A DNA stretch of 64,000 nucleotides from Selaginella moellendorffii (taxonomy: Eukaryota; Streptophyta; Lycopodiopsida; Selaginellales; Selaginellaceae), in contig NW_003314314.1 of assembly GCF_000143415.4 (NCBI RefSeq), positions 989,443 to 1,053,442 of the forward strand. Direction: 5' to 3'. Numbering within the stretch: the first letter of the stretch is position 1; every line of letters starts with the position of its first letter. Below are positions 21,399 to 33,136 of the stretch, piece after piece. Below the pieces are notes generated by a model. That model made no database searches and was not told the DNA's origin. It saw only the letters and a list, made by a program, of their open reading frames with translations. The translations under genes were made by a program, and so were the position numbers.

Positions 21399-21516
21399 CG
21401 GATATCCTGTACAAATTTTGACTTCACTATTTAACATTGAATGGAGGTTAACGAAAAAACTTTGCCAGCGCTATACAAAAGGAGGGGCTTCAACGATTGA
21501 GGGGCAGAAAGTAGCA

Positions 21517-23068
21517 ATGTTTTGGGCAGTCACGCTCTTCCTCTTCTCAGCTTTCATTCTCAGGCAATGGCTCTCCAGCATATCTCTCAATCTTCCACCA
21601 GGTCCCAGAGGATTACCTCTCATCGGCCACTTCCATCTCCTGGCCATGGGCAAGCTGCCACACATCGCACTCCAGCAGCTCTCCAAGAGATTTGGACCCC
21701 TCTTTCACTTGCGCCTGGGATCTGTCCCTGTGTTCGTGGTCTCCAGTCCAGCGATGGCCAAGGAGTTTCTCAAGATCCACGACACGGAATTCGCCTATAG
21801 GCCTCGTAACAACACAGCCTCCATAATCTTTGACTTCAGGAGCATGTCTTTCTCGCCGTATGGAGACTACTGGAAGAAGCTGAGGAAGCTCTGTGCCACG
21901 GAGCTATTCACGGCCAAGAGGGTGAGTTTGAACGCGCAGATCATCCGGGACGAGCTGTGGGATCTCAGTCGCGAGCTCTCGAGGGCTTCCAAAGCTGGCC
22001 AAGTTGTGGGCGTGAGATCACATTTGAGGGCGCTGAGCTTCAATGTCATGACTCGTATCCTTATGAAGAAGACTTATTTTGGGTCCAAGGCGTCTGGTGA
22101 TCCCGCGATTGCGGAAGACGCCTCGAATTTCATTGGGATGATTGATGAGTTTCTTGAGGTGGGAGCTGAGTTTTCGATCACTGACTATTTCCCCTACTTA
22201 AGCTGGCTCGACTTGGTTGCCCGCCGCGCAAAGGTGGCTGGGGATAAGATGAATGGCTTCTTGCAAAAGGTTTTGGACGAGCAGCGCCCTGGTGAGGTTC
22301 CCGATTTCGTGGAGATCACAAGGTCTCACATTGGAAACGATGCGGCCAATCTCAAAGCTCTGCTCATGGTAAGTTGCAAACCTAGTAGTTTTTATTTAGT
22401 TTTTATTTACTTGATTATTTTGATAGGATCTACTGCTGGGTGGATCTGAAACATCATCAACAGTGATCGAGTGGGCTCTGGCGGAACTTCTTCACCACCC
22501 AGATTGGATGATTAAAGCTCAGCAAGAGATTGAGAACGTTGTCGGACACACACGCATGGTCGAAGAAGCAGACATATCCAAGCTCGAGGTTTTGAATGCC
22601 ATCATCAAGGAAAGCTTTCGTCTCCATCCTCCCGTTTCTTTGCTCATACCACACGCATCGGTCGAGGCTCAGAATGTTGCAGGCTATGACATCCCCAAGA
22701 ATGCAACGCTTATTGTGAATGTCTACGCAATTGGCAGAGACCCTCAAGTTTGGAGTGATCCTCTGGAGTTCCAGCCCCAGCGATTCATTGGCAGCAGCAT
22801 CGGTGTCAATGGCCAAGACTTTGAGCTGCTTCCATTCGGATCTGGAAAGAGGTCTTGCCCCGGGCTTCTTCTGGGTATTAGAAACGTCCAGCTCGTTCTT
22901 TCCAATCTTCTACATGGATTCGAGTGGAAATTTCCTGGAAGCCCAAAAGATCAGCCTATGGATGAAGCTACAGCAGTCGTAAACTACATGGCACACACTC
23001 TCAAAGCCAGGATCACTCCCAGACTCAACGAAAGTGCTTACACCACTCTCAAGTTGACTCAGGAATAG
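21517..23068 (+). CDS. CYP-4: CYP71-clan cytochrome P450, intact
   Basis: Exons 21517-22368 and 22427-23068 join in phase 0 and give 497 aa. The frame is open 33 codons further upstream, but the ATG at 21517 aligns with the MFWAV starts of the other copies and gives a normal ER anchor, so it is preferred. The proline hinge [22 protein letters not shown]-helix GGSETSS, ESFR, FQPQRF and FGSGKRSCPG are all present. The 120 bp upstream resemble the region between MSH2 and CYP-1, including CTATTTAAC as a possible TATA box and GAGGGGCAGAAAGTAG just before the ATG. Substrate unknown. Confidence 0.94.
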
Positions 23069-24839
23069 AAAAAATAAAAAATGTCCAACATGCTTTTTGA
23101 TCCACAGAGTAAAACTTTACTAGCATAGTGTTTACCGTTCATGTGTGCCTGCATGGGACCTAATTTACCTCACTCTCATTCTTAATGATCCGGGCAATAG
23201 GTAAACAAGGTGAGAAATTAATACAAAGATGGATAAAACACACAAAGTTTGGAGATTCATGTTTGATTTCTGTTGGTTCCGACACTTGTCCCTTCTTCAC
23301 TGTTCAACAAGCTAGTTTTGGTTTACAAGTTTATAAAGAAACTAGACAGCAAATGCTAGGTGGCTGGCAAAGGTTATAGTTAATAAAATCCCAGCAAAGC
23401 CAACTGTTATATTATCACCACCCAACCATGTTAAAAAGTGGCTGTAACTCTTTGTTATGTTTTCTTTCTACACTGGATTCTGTGCAATTGAAAAGAATTT
23501 AAAGGAAAAACTCCCACAGCTCAACACCCTCTTCCCTCTCGTCAAGGCTACTTGATTGTTAATGTCTAGAGTTTCACTATATAAACATGTAACTGTGTTA
23601 TAGAGCTTTGTAACTCCTAGATTCCAGAGATTTATTCTTTCTTCTTTTAAATTTTAGTTCCTCTCTCAACTAACATAAATGTCAAATATCTATAGCTAGC
23701 ACACCCAGAGTTCACCTGTAAATAAGTGGGAAGTTAAAGCACATTCATTGCAAGAGCTTGGCGATGGGCACTGTTTTTTGGAGGAGAAATATGCACACTG
23801 AGCTGTGTGTTATGCATTAGATAACGATGTCTGCATGATCATTAGCAGATGATCGGTGGAAATGCGCTGGGGAAAGGTCACAATCCAAGCTTCTTCTGCT
23901 CTTGTAAAGGTGAAAGAACAGAAAAATTAAAAAAATCAATGGTTCTAATCATCAAACACGGCCATCCCCTGTTTGTGGGAAAGAATAGTCTCCAGTAAGC
24001 TTTAGGTTGCAATCCCACGTCCTAGTGTGTCCAGGATGCCCAAACGTCTTTGCAAAATAAAAATGTATTTACACTGCTTTCAGTAAAGAACTTGTGTGGG
24101 ATTGCCACACAATAAACTTAACAGCATTTGTTCCTCTAGGAATTCATCCCATTTGAAGAAATTACATAAAATGTAGGGAAGAAAAAGGTGGAGAGGACTG
24201 GTCTACTGCAGTCTTGCCTTCTGCCTTCTTTAGGCCATGGCGAGCCTCTGGTTAAATCTGTCCCCAGCTGAGATGGACGTTTGCAAATTCTAGCTCCTTT
24301 TGGTTGCAAGATACTTCTGGAAAAAAGGGACCAGGGGGGGGGGGGGGGGGGGTTGGTTTGTTAATACATCTTTTGCATATAAATTATGGAGTATTGACCC
24401 ACTATATAGTAGAAAAACTACATAATTTTACTTACTACCTCTTCCATGTTATTTTTCTTGCAAGTCCAAGATCCTTGCCAAGACTCCTTTTCATCATTAT
24501 CACATTGAACCTCCATTTGGATGTGAGGGGCCTTCAACTCATATTGTGGATTCCCCTCCATATCACATAAAGGAGGAACCTCATTTTGATATGGAACCTC
24601 CTCATGAGAACCTTCTACTTTGTCACTTTCAACCAAGGCCCCTCCATTTAGTGTGGAGGAGGAACCTCATCCTCATATAGGGCCTCCTCATGGAACAAGG
24701 TTCCTTCTCCAAGGTGGAGGTAACTTAGGTTAGAAGTGATGTGATGGAGGATCATAGGGTTTTTTTGCAAAGAGCTTCTATATGATATCAGGTTACCTCC
24801 ACCACCTTCATCTTACATGGAGAAGAAACCTCCCATCTT

Positions 24840-24990
24840 GGTGTTTGCACCACCTCATTGCTTGGAGGCACCACCTCTTTCTCCTCCATCTCCATTATAC
24901 ATAGTGTTTGCACCACCTCATTGCTTGGAGGCACCACCTCCATCTCCATTATGCATAGGGTTTACACCCCTTTATTGCTTGGAGGCAGTA
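24840..24990. repeat. Short tandem repeat, about 64-bp unit, two to three copies
   Basis: The block TTTGCACCACCTCATTGCTT followed by GGAGGCACCACCTC occurs at about 24843 and again at about 24907; a weaker third copy follows at 24959 (TTTACACCCCTTTATTGCTT). The surrounding CTCC-rich sequence looks like the same unit further decayed. Confidence 0.7.
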
Positions 24991-25969
24991 CCTTATCTAT
25001 TTTGGAGACTGCATCCACATCCTTGTTTGGAAGCTTTATTTTTTCATGTGATGGCTCCTTGTATAGAGATTTATCATAACTGTATTTGTGTTGTGTCTTG
25101 AGTTGAGTGTAAACTTAGTCATTATTACTTAAACTCAAGAACATTTAACTCTAAGTATCCCAAAACTCTTAACCAATCATTCTCTTTAATTAATTGCATT
25201 GGGTAAAGCCATAACAAGAGTCACATAAACTTCTTGAAGTTGCTAGACAAAGGCAAGAATGACTTGTTGCAAAGAGATTAAAATTTAATATTAAAATTTG
25301 AAAATAAAAATCATAAATAATTAATGTCCCACACTACAGGATAAATATGCCACTTGGCACATCTTTTGGCACATCTAAATCATTTGGTTTCACCTGTTAC
25401 TTATATCCCCTTGTTTATTTTCATGAGAGCATCATCTAGCATGGTTAGATGTCACTCTATTCTACTACTGTTGTTTGTATCCCTTTTTCCAACTCATGAA
25501 AACTAATGGCATTGTTAGTAGTGGAGGAGTTACATTATGCATACTCCATAGATGAATTCTCTTCACCCACCTCAATGTAGTGAGAATGTTTCTCAATACA
25601 ACAAAAATGAAAGACAAATTATAAATAAATTAAAATGTAAAATATCTCACTTATATCATTACAATTGACAAGAACAACATGTTTGTTTAGCCCAAATATT
25701 ACGTGCTCTTAATGTATGTTCATACTTTGCACAAAAGTAAACAATGAAGAACTTATAATTTATATATGCTTACAAGTATACTAATAACATATGCTCATGA
25801 AAATGTGTCAATATGATTTAATGGGCCAAATCTCCATTTTCCTTCCAAATCTCTATTTTCAAGTGAGGTAACTAGTTATCCACCCGTACTACAGTCCCAT
25901 TGTGGTGGATACTCATAAGAGGAAGGATATATATATGGATGCTCAATACGTACAATTTTAAATTTAGGG

Positions 25970-26100
25970 GTAGATATATTTTGTTCAAGGGTATATTATA
26001 TTTTTTAGTAGCCACTAATAAATGGGAATTAGGGTAGGAATATATCTTGTTCAAAGGTATATTATATTTTTTAGTAGCCACTAATAAATGAGAATCGAAC
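25970..26100. repeat. Tandem duplication of about 65 bp
   Basis: Two adjacent copies share the order TTGTTCAA(G/A)GGTATATTATA then TTTTTTAGTAGCCACTAATAA. The second copy ends next to a tRNA-like T-arm on the minus strand (ATGAG TTCGATT CTCAT, 26086-26104). Confidence 0.75.
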
Positions 26101-27144
26101 TCATGTTATTTGCTTTGATACCACATCTCTCTCCCTTTAATGTAATTAGAAATAAAATAATTGAACCTTTAGTGACTGTTTTATCCCTATTTATCCATAA
26201 GATTTCAAGGATCCACGGTGACAATATATTTAAATCTCATCCCATGATTACATGTGTTATATACAATATATAAGAATGGTGTTTACAATTGATTTTTGCC
26301 CTTTTACTCTTTGAAACCTATATGCACATGAGAAGTTGTGATGGCTACATAAAAAAAAAGAACTACCTTGTTGCAACACCCATGGTATACTACAAGAAAA
26401 AACTTGTGCTCTTTACTAGCCTACAATCAATCTTTATTAATGTCAATTGGTCCTCAATCACTAATTTTAGCTCTTACACATTGCAACACCTATGCCCATG
26501 AGAAAAAAACCTTGGTACTAGTGCTGCCCACAATCAATGACACTTACAAAAACCCTAGCCATATTTGCTATGTGCTGGAGAGAGAAGCCAAGAGTTTGAG
26601 AGAAAATAAAGTAAGCAGAAAATGGGTGGCAAGCAAGAGACAAGTGCCAAGCAAGAAATGGCAAGCAAGAAAATAGCTAGGTATGCCAAAACTAGTGAGA
26701 GATATGTGCAGCAATGTCAGTTATGCAAGCACACCAATGGCAAATATCACAAACTTGTACAATAGATGTCACTCTCACTTTAGGAAAGAGTTAAAGAAGC
26801 CTTTGTAATTTTTCACTTTACCTTTCTTGATGTAGTGGTCTAATGTGGCATTAGTCTTCCCTTCCATGTGTTTAACGCAGGGCATGATGATGTGGTAGAG
26901 CCCATCTAAATATATATATCACTTACCAATCTCTATAACAATTGAAATATGATGTGAGTATGTTTGCAAACTTTGTAAATAGCAACAATAAAAAAATGTA
27001 TAAACTCTTCTTCTAGGCCTTAGCAGTAAAATCACTTTTTAATTAATTAATTAATGCCCTCATTAATATAACCGAGACCTAAATAAAGTGAATGCATTAT
27101 ATTTGCAAAAGTTAAAAATCACTTTTTAATTAATTAATATAATT

Positions 27145-27921
27145 GATAATAATAGTTAATATAACCCAGACAAGTTAAAAATCATTTCTTTTTCTACAAG
27201 AAGCATAAGATCAAACTCACATAACCTCAAATGAGAAGAGCCTTTCCTTTGCCTCAATCCAAAATGTTTTGTTGTTGTTTGAATGGTTTTTTTTAGTAGA
27301 AAACAAATTTAACACTTATTTTTATATATAAATCATTTGTATCCGCAAACAAACTAGGAAAATAAGATGGAAAGAACTTATAGACTTTTAAGTAGCAGTG
27401 ATTTATCCATGGCTGAGATCTACTATCTTATTTCTTGAGCAGCCAGGTAAGGTTTTGGGCAAATGAATGGACATTTGATCACCATTGACAGCAGGTGGAA
27501 GTAAGGTTTTGAGCAAATTCACCATTGGATAACAGTGGAAACCAGCCTTCTGTTTCAGAACTGTATTTTTCTTTGCGGTGGGAACTTTGCATACACTGGA
27601 TAAAATTTGAGGCAATCGAGAGGCAGTTTAGCTACCACCATTACTCGAATGTGCTCTGCAATCACCAGTGATAAGAGAGGAAAAAGTAGTCGCTGCCTGT
27701 GCTCCCTTCCTATAGACGCTTAGCATTGCAAAATAGCTTGACGTGGTGCATGTGAGCCCCAGCCAAGAGAGCCAGCAGCATCTCTCGGTACAAAAGACAG
27801 CACTTTGATCCTGCCCGGGAGCAGAAAACGCTGCTAGAAGGCAGTTATACATGAGACTTTCGTGTTCTCCCTAGATCACGTACATGCTCATAATAAACTG
27901 CTGTGAGGAGCCTTTCAGTCT

Positions 27922-27953
<32 letters not shown>

Positions 27954-27983
27954 CGTGCTTCCTTTCACATTTTCTGCAAAAAA
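27145..27983. repeat. Duplicated 3' flank of the intact isomerase gene
   Basis: This is the partner of 17449-18269. It includes an AT dinucleotide run at 27926-27951 not matched in the other copy. Start of similarity is near GTTAATATAACCCAGAC in both; the other copy abuts copia debris at that point. Confidence 0.65.
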
Positions 27984-30207
27984 CTACAAGAAGTCGCGGC
28001 AGTCCGAGACAAAGCCCGTGAGAGCCGAGGCCGCGGCAGTGTATGGAGACGCCAGATAAATCTGCGCTTCTTTGTGGCCCATGCGTCCAGGAAAGTTGCG
28101 ATTCGTGGTTGAAACACACACCTGAAGGTTCTCTAAGGCAAGAGGACAAAGGGAGAACTTAAACAACATTACCTTGGGCTCATTCATTCGAGCATAGGTG
28201 TCTTTGGGACCCCCCAAGCATGCGGCACACGAGGGAGAAGCGGGAGTGTCGCATCCAGCCTCCTCGAAGATCTGTGCGCACGTTTTCCCGTCTGCCTCGG
28301 GGAGTGGCATTGCGTACAAGTCCACCCACACCTGTTGATCCATTAGTTTTGGATGAACTAATAGGAAAACGAAAAAAGAATGAATGAACCTTTTGTGTTG
28401 CCGGCACGAGGAAGGTTGGAACCTTGACTTTTTGGCCCTGCGGAAGTTAAACAAAGAAGGGAAATGTAAGCCGCAGGGCGAAGGTAGATAAAAAGGATCT
28501 TTTACTCACGGCTTTGTTGAGGAGCTTGGCTGCAGCTACAAAGTCTTCCGTCTTGCCTCCCGTGCAGGAGCCAATGTACACTCGGTCGATCTTCACATCT
28601 TTGCAGTCCCTGGCTAACGCTCGTTTATCCGGAGAATGCGGCTGCACACACACAAAAAAATTATAAACAGACCAAGTGCAAGTGGTCAAGACAATTACAG
28701 TTACCTTCGCAACAACTGGTTCAAGCTTGGATACATCAATTCTATACTCCTGTATAAACCTGCAAAAGTATCAACATGACGCAAGGCATAGCGTTCAATG
28801 CTTACGTCGCGCCAGCGTCACTATACACGGATTCGAACTCCTTGTCTGTTTTGCCCTGAAGAATCAAGACAGGTCGTCTCCTCGAACAAATAAACTAAAA
28901 CTTACCTTCAGATAACTATAGGTGACTTCATCCGCAGGCACAACGCCATTTTTGCCTCCAGCTTCAATCGCCATATTGCACAACGTCATTCTGTCCTCCA
29001 TCTGCGTGAGTTCCGATCTCGAAATCAGGTGGACAATCTCGATGAGGTAAGGGGAAAAAAATACTGACCGTCATACGTTCTACAGCTGTTCCAACAAACT
29101 CCATTGATTTGTATGTTGCACCGGAAACAGTGATCTCTCCAATGATCTGTGTGCCTCAACGCGCATATAAGTACTTCAAGTACAGGGAGCCAGCTCTTGC
29201 TAAAAATCGAAACACACCTGCAGTATCAAATCCTTGGCCAGCAAATATGACGGCATTTCTCCATCAAGAACAAATCTCAATGTTCCGGGCACCTAGACAG
29301 TAGCGAAGCTTGTAAGAAGAAACAAAGATGCAAAAAGCGCCTACTTGCCTTTAGTAAAATTTTTCCAGTTCCCATGATGAAACCAGCATCGGTGTTTCCT
29401 ATTCCAGTAGCGAATTGTCCAAACGCTCCAGCGGTGCAAGTATGCGAGTCAGTTCCAAAAAGAACCTAGAGACAACAACTGAACCATCTCTCACGCAATA
29501 CAAGACATCAAAGATCAGACTCACCTCGCCCGGACGGCAGTGACCTTCTTGAGCAAGAGCAACGTGGCAAACACCCTTGTAGTCGGGATTTGCCTGCATC
29601 AAATCCGGGTTAGAGCGACAGAATCACATACAAACACCGCAAACGTACCCGAAAGTCACCCCTGTCAGTGATATCGTAAAAATACTTGATACTTTGCTCT
29701 TTTGAAAAGTCCCGCAAAATATCCACATTTCGATTAGCGCGCTCGTCCGCAGTAAAGATGTAGTGATCGGGGATGATCACAATCTTCTCGCGATCCCAAA
29801 CCTGAGGGCACAGATCTAGAAAAGAGAAAAATGTGTAGCATACGTACTTTAGCGTTAGCACCGAATTCCTTCTTGAAAATCCCAATGGTCCCAGGCCCGC
29901 AAACATCGTGTGTCATGAGAACATCGGCATTGACCCACACATTCTCCCCAGGCACCAATTTTGTCTTCTCGGAGGCGCGAGCGAGAATTTTCTCAGTCAG
30001 TGTCATTGCGTGCTTCACCTGAGAGAAAATCCAGGACGAAATCCACAAACTGTAGCTCGAATGCGGGGAAAAACTTACCGCTCCAGTGGAAGCAGGGGGT
30101 CGCTGCTGCTGCGGCGGCGCCATCACTGCCGAAATGGTGCTGCTGCGCCTGCTCATCGGCCTGGCATTCACGGAGAAATAGGACGAATGCAGCATCGCGC
30201 CTTCCAT
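27984..30207 (-). CDS. 3-isopropylmalate dehydratase (isomerase) large subunit, 14 exons
   Basis: Minus-strand exons 30079-30207, 29848-30018, 29649-29801, 29525-29593, 29349-29465, 29218-29292, 29069-29146, 28906-29001, 28806-28855, 28705-28759, 28510-28641, 28390-28437, 28173-28331 and 27984-28121 join into 489 aa with no stop. The product isomerises 2- to 3-isopropylmalate in plastid leucine synthesis and, in some plants, glucosinolate chain elongation, working with a small subunit. Residues 1-43 form a serine- and arginine-rich transit peptide. The aconitase-type core has [22 protein letters not shown] and [12 protein letters not shown]; the 4Fe-4S cysteines are C357 (IGSCTGG), C426 and C429 (PSCAACLG). 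Intron 5 begins GCAAGT, a GC-AG intron. The promoter has a double telo box. A dead copy lies at 18270-20221. Confidence 0.96.
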
Positions 30208-30449
30208 GATCCACAAACCCTAAACCCTATTTCGAGGCGATTATTCCTCTCAAATTTGACGGCTGAGATAGAGTGACACGTGGATAAGAATCTCCCTAGG
30301 AAGATTCTATTTTATCTTTAAACTCGCAGCGCTCTAGAAGGTTTTATGTTTATGGTCAAAGTCCTCCGGTCATTGTCCTACTTTACACGCACTTTGACCG
30401 ATCCCGTGACACTCAAAGAAACGTAAAATCGAATCGACTTGAGAAGAGG
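30208..30449. promoter_or_regulatory. Divergent promoter, isomerase and LRK10L-like kinase
   Basis: The 242-bp spacer carries an AAACCCTAAACCCTA double telo box at 30214-30228, immediately beside the isomerase start. Toward the kinase no clear element is seen. Confidence 0.5.
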
Positions 30450-31618
30450 ATGATCATCCTGGCACTCGCTGTCGATCCAAACGCTACACAAATCGCTCCT
30501 CCACTGAGTGGTTATGATCATGGATTGAACCACCCGCTCCAGAGACACCTTCTCGTAGGTATTGAACGATCCATTCATCCAAGGGAAATTGATACGTGTT
30601 CTTGGCAGGATTTGCTTGCTTCCTGGCGGTTTTCACCTTGACAATGATCATCATCTACGCCAGGAAAGAGCTCCACCGGCGGTGTAGCAAAACGCAGCTC
30701 GAATTGGGCCAGTCGGCGCGCAAATCCCTCTCCCAAGTCCGCCAATTCTCCTTCCAGGAGATGGAGCTCGCCACGAACGGATTCTCCGAGAATCGCCGGC
30801 TGGGCGATGGTGGATTTGGCACAGTCTACGCAGGAACCCTTGGCGGTGGCGGCGACGTCGTCGCGGTGAAGCTCCTCCACCGATCGCCCCAGCAAGCATC
30901 GCCCCAGTTCATGGCGGAGATCGACATCCTCTCGCGATTCAAGCACCCAAATCTCGTCCAGCTCCTGGGCTGCTCTACCGACGGCCAATCCCTCCTCCTC
31001 GTCTACGAATTCGTGGGCAATGGCACCCTCGCCGATCACCTCCACACCAAGAAATCGCGATTGCCGTGGCTCACACGGCTCGCCATCGCCATCGACATCG
31101 CCCAGGTCTTGGCATACCTGCACTCCTACTCGATCCTCCACCGCGACGTCAAATCCACAAACGTTCTTCTCGACGAGGGCTTCCACGCCAAGCTGGGCGA
31201 TTTCGGGCTCTCCAAAGCGGCCGCCGCCGCCGCCGCGGTCGAAGGACACGTGTCAATCGGGGCGCAAGGCACGGCGGGATACCTGGACCCCGAGTACCAC
31301 CAGTGCTACGCGCTCACGGACAAGAGCGACGTCTACAGCTTTGGCGTGCTGCTCATGGAGCTCATCACCGCCAAGCCGGCGGTGGATTTCTCGCGCGAGC
31401 GCGTCAATCTCGCGCCCTACGCCGTGGGGATGCTCCAGGCCGGCGCGTTCGAGCAGATTATCGATCCCCACCTGGAGGCCGCCAGGAATTGCATGGTGAG
31501 GGCGATGGCGCTGCGCGTTGCCGAGATCGCATTCCAGTGCCTGGCCGCGAATCGCGAGGATCGGCCGCGGATGGTTGACGTGGCTGCCGCCCTAATCCAT
31601 GTCGCGGAAGAACCCTAA
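30450..31618 (+). CDS. LRK10L-type receptor-like kinase with almost no ectodomain
   Basis: Exon 1 (30450-30558) and exon 2 (30609-31618) join across a 50-nt intron to give 372 aa. The long frame by itself has no ATG before the membrane segment, which is why the small first exon is needed; that exon is inferred from splice sites and phase. About 36 residues precede the membrane helix GFACFLAVFTLTMIIIYA. The kinase has GDGGFGTVY, VAVK, HRDVKSTN, DFG and GYLDPEYH and resembles the LEAF RUST 10-like (LRK10L1) group, for example LVYEFVGNGTLADHLH. The usual cysteine-rich GUB_WAK extracellular part is missing, so it may act with a partner receptor. Regulation is not visible. Confidence 0.82.
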
Positions 31619-32374
31619 TTTCCGATCCCAAGAATCCTTTTTATTCGTTAAAAATGCGATGTTTGATCGGAGCTGGATAGCTTTCTTTTTGTCCTGTTGC
31701 TTTCTAAAGCATACACGTGTGACCATTTTGCGGCTGGGATTGCGGTTGGAATGTAGCCGTCGGGAGCATATCCGGTAGAATATGCTTGCGAGAGAATGTA
31801 GTACATGGCAAGTTTTAGGGTTCTTGGGCCCCCCAGCGAGATGATTGATCTGGGCGGGGAGGAATTTCTCTGGGCTGGTGTGGAGGCCATGTCGCTCCTT
31901 AAATGAGAAACCGCCAGTTGTGAGAACGAGTGTGGAATGAGGCGGGGCCCCTACGACTGCGTGAGAGATTTCCATTGTTCCTCTAAGGGGTAGTGAAGAA
32001 TCCAAAGGTTTTAGGAATAAATTTCCTGCCCAAGAATTTTTCTCATCCTCGCGAGCTGGACGAATGCTGCTATACTGCTGCTGCTGCGAAAGTGTGAGAT
32101 CGAGATGGCGGATCTTTTTCAGTAAATGGGGGGATGAAGCCGTGGCGATTTGGCTGCCTGGATCGAGCTGGCTAGGGTAGAATCGCGGGGATTAATCTCG
32201 CGGTGGAGTCCCAAGGATATATAGCCTCGATCGACATCGCAGTAGGCAGTGGAAAGCGCCAATCGATCCTTTCTTCGTCGTCGAAGACTTTCTTCCAGCG
32301 CTTCTTTCTCTGCACGAACTCTTTCTTTTCTTTGCAAAATCTTTCTACCTCATTCAAATCTTTCCTCTTCGGCC
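31619..32374. other. Intergenic and probable 5' UTR of the OVATE gene
   Basis: No other gene is recognised. The reading frame of the OVATE gene stays open upstream to about 32249 but has no ATG there. A CTGCTGCTGCTG run lies near 32074. Confidence 0.5.
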
Positions 32375-33136
32375 ATGAAAAGAACGCATTTTAGCTTCTC
32401 GCGTATGGCGAGGTCCTGGAGTTCCAAAGATCTATCACCGAAATCCACAGCAATGGATCAGCCAGGGGAGAAATTGTCCGCCAAAACAGGGGAATTGCTG
32501 GACGCCAAGAAAATCGAGGAGCAGCTAGCGCGGGCAACGGTGCCAATCGAGGCGCGCATTGCCGACGTCGAGAAGATGTGGGATCTGGAATTCTCGTCCA
32601 TGTCGAGCTACGGGAGCCGCGACCTCGACGTTTGCGCGCTCAAGAGCAGGCTCGAAATCTCGGGATTCGACTGCTGCGACGCTACGACTATAGCACCAAG
32701 CGCTGGAATCGAGTCATCTTGCAGCGAAATCGAACAAGGGGATCCAGAAATCGCGCATTGGGATCAAGAATCCGGGCAAGCATGCACAAAGCAAGAAGAA
32801 GACCACAGTAAAGCTGAATATCTTGCCAAGATCACGAGGCAGCGACGAAGAAATCACAGCTTGTCCGCGGCATTGCCTCCAGATCTGCGCGGCCCAGCCA
32901 GCAATGCCATCCCTCTAGTGATGGAATCCTGCGACCCCTACAACGATTTTAGGGTTTCCATGGAGCAAATGGTGCGCGAGAATGGAATTTTCGAGTGGCC
33001 CGAGCTCCAGGAGCTGCTCTACTGCTACATCGCTCTAAATTCGCCAGACCAGCACGAATCCATCAAGCTCGCATTTGCGGATTTGGTGGCAGAGCTCCAT
33101 CTCGAGGACGATGATTTCTTCTTCGATTGCTTGTAG
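32375..33136 (+). CDS. OVATE family protein
   Basis: The ATG at 32375 (MKRTHFSFSRMARSW) opens a single-exon frame of 253 aa; the frame continues upstream without an ATG. The C-terminal 65 or so residues form the OVATE domain: VMESCDPYNDFRVSMEQMV, then WPELQELLYCYIALN and HESIKLAFADLVAEL. OVATE proteins are plant-specific transcriptional repressors working with TALE homeodomain proteins, and they affect organ shape and wall formation. The N-terminal part is polar and not conserved. It is intronless, as is common in this family. Confidence 0.9.
   Translation: MKRTHFSFSRMARSWSSKDLSPKSTAMDQPGEKLSAKTGELLDAKKIEEQLARATVPIEARIADVEKMWDLEFSSMSSYGSRDLDVCALKSRLEISGFDCCDATTIAPSAGIESSCSEIEQGDPEIAHWDQESGQACTKQEEDHSKAEYLAKITRQRRRNHSLSAALPPDLRGPASNAIPLVMESCDPYNDFRVSMEQMVRENGIFEWPELQELLYCYIALNSPDQHESIKLAFADLVAELHLEDDDFFFDCL

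Larger units (their letters stand above)
23069..27144. other. AT-rich gene-free region with simple and tandem repeats
   Basis: No gene is recognised in about 4 kb. Small open frames here have low-complexity content. It holds a run of about 18 G at 24333-24352, a CTCC-rich degenerate repeat field at 24470-25060, a two-copy tandem repeat near 25970-26100, loosely similar copies around 26360-26530 and TTAATTAATTAATTAA runs near 27041 and 27129. It is probably old transposon sequence, but no coding domain identifies a family. Confidence 0.5.

Noticed and set aside
21418-21516. 33-residue upstream extension of CYP-4
   Set aside because: It comes from the shared promoter region; the MFWAV start matches all other copies and gives a normal membrane anchor.
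32249-32374. 42-residue upstream extension of the OVATE protein
   Set aside because: The frame has no ATG there and the composition is that of a 5' UTR.
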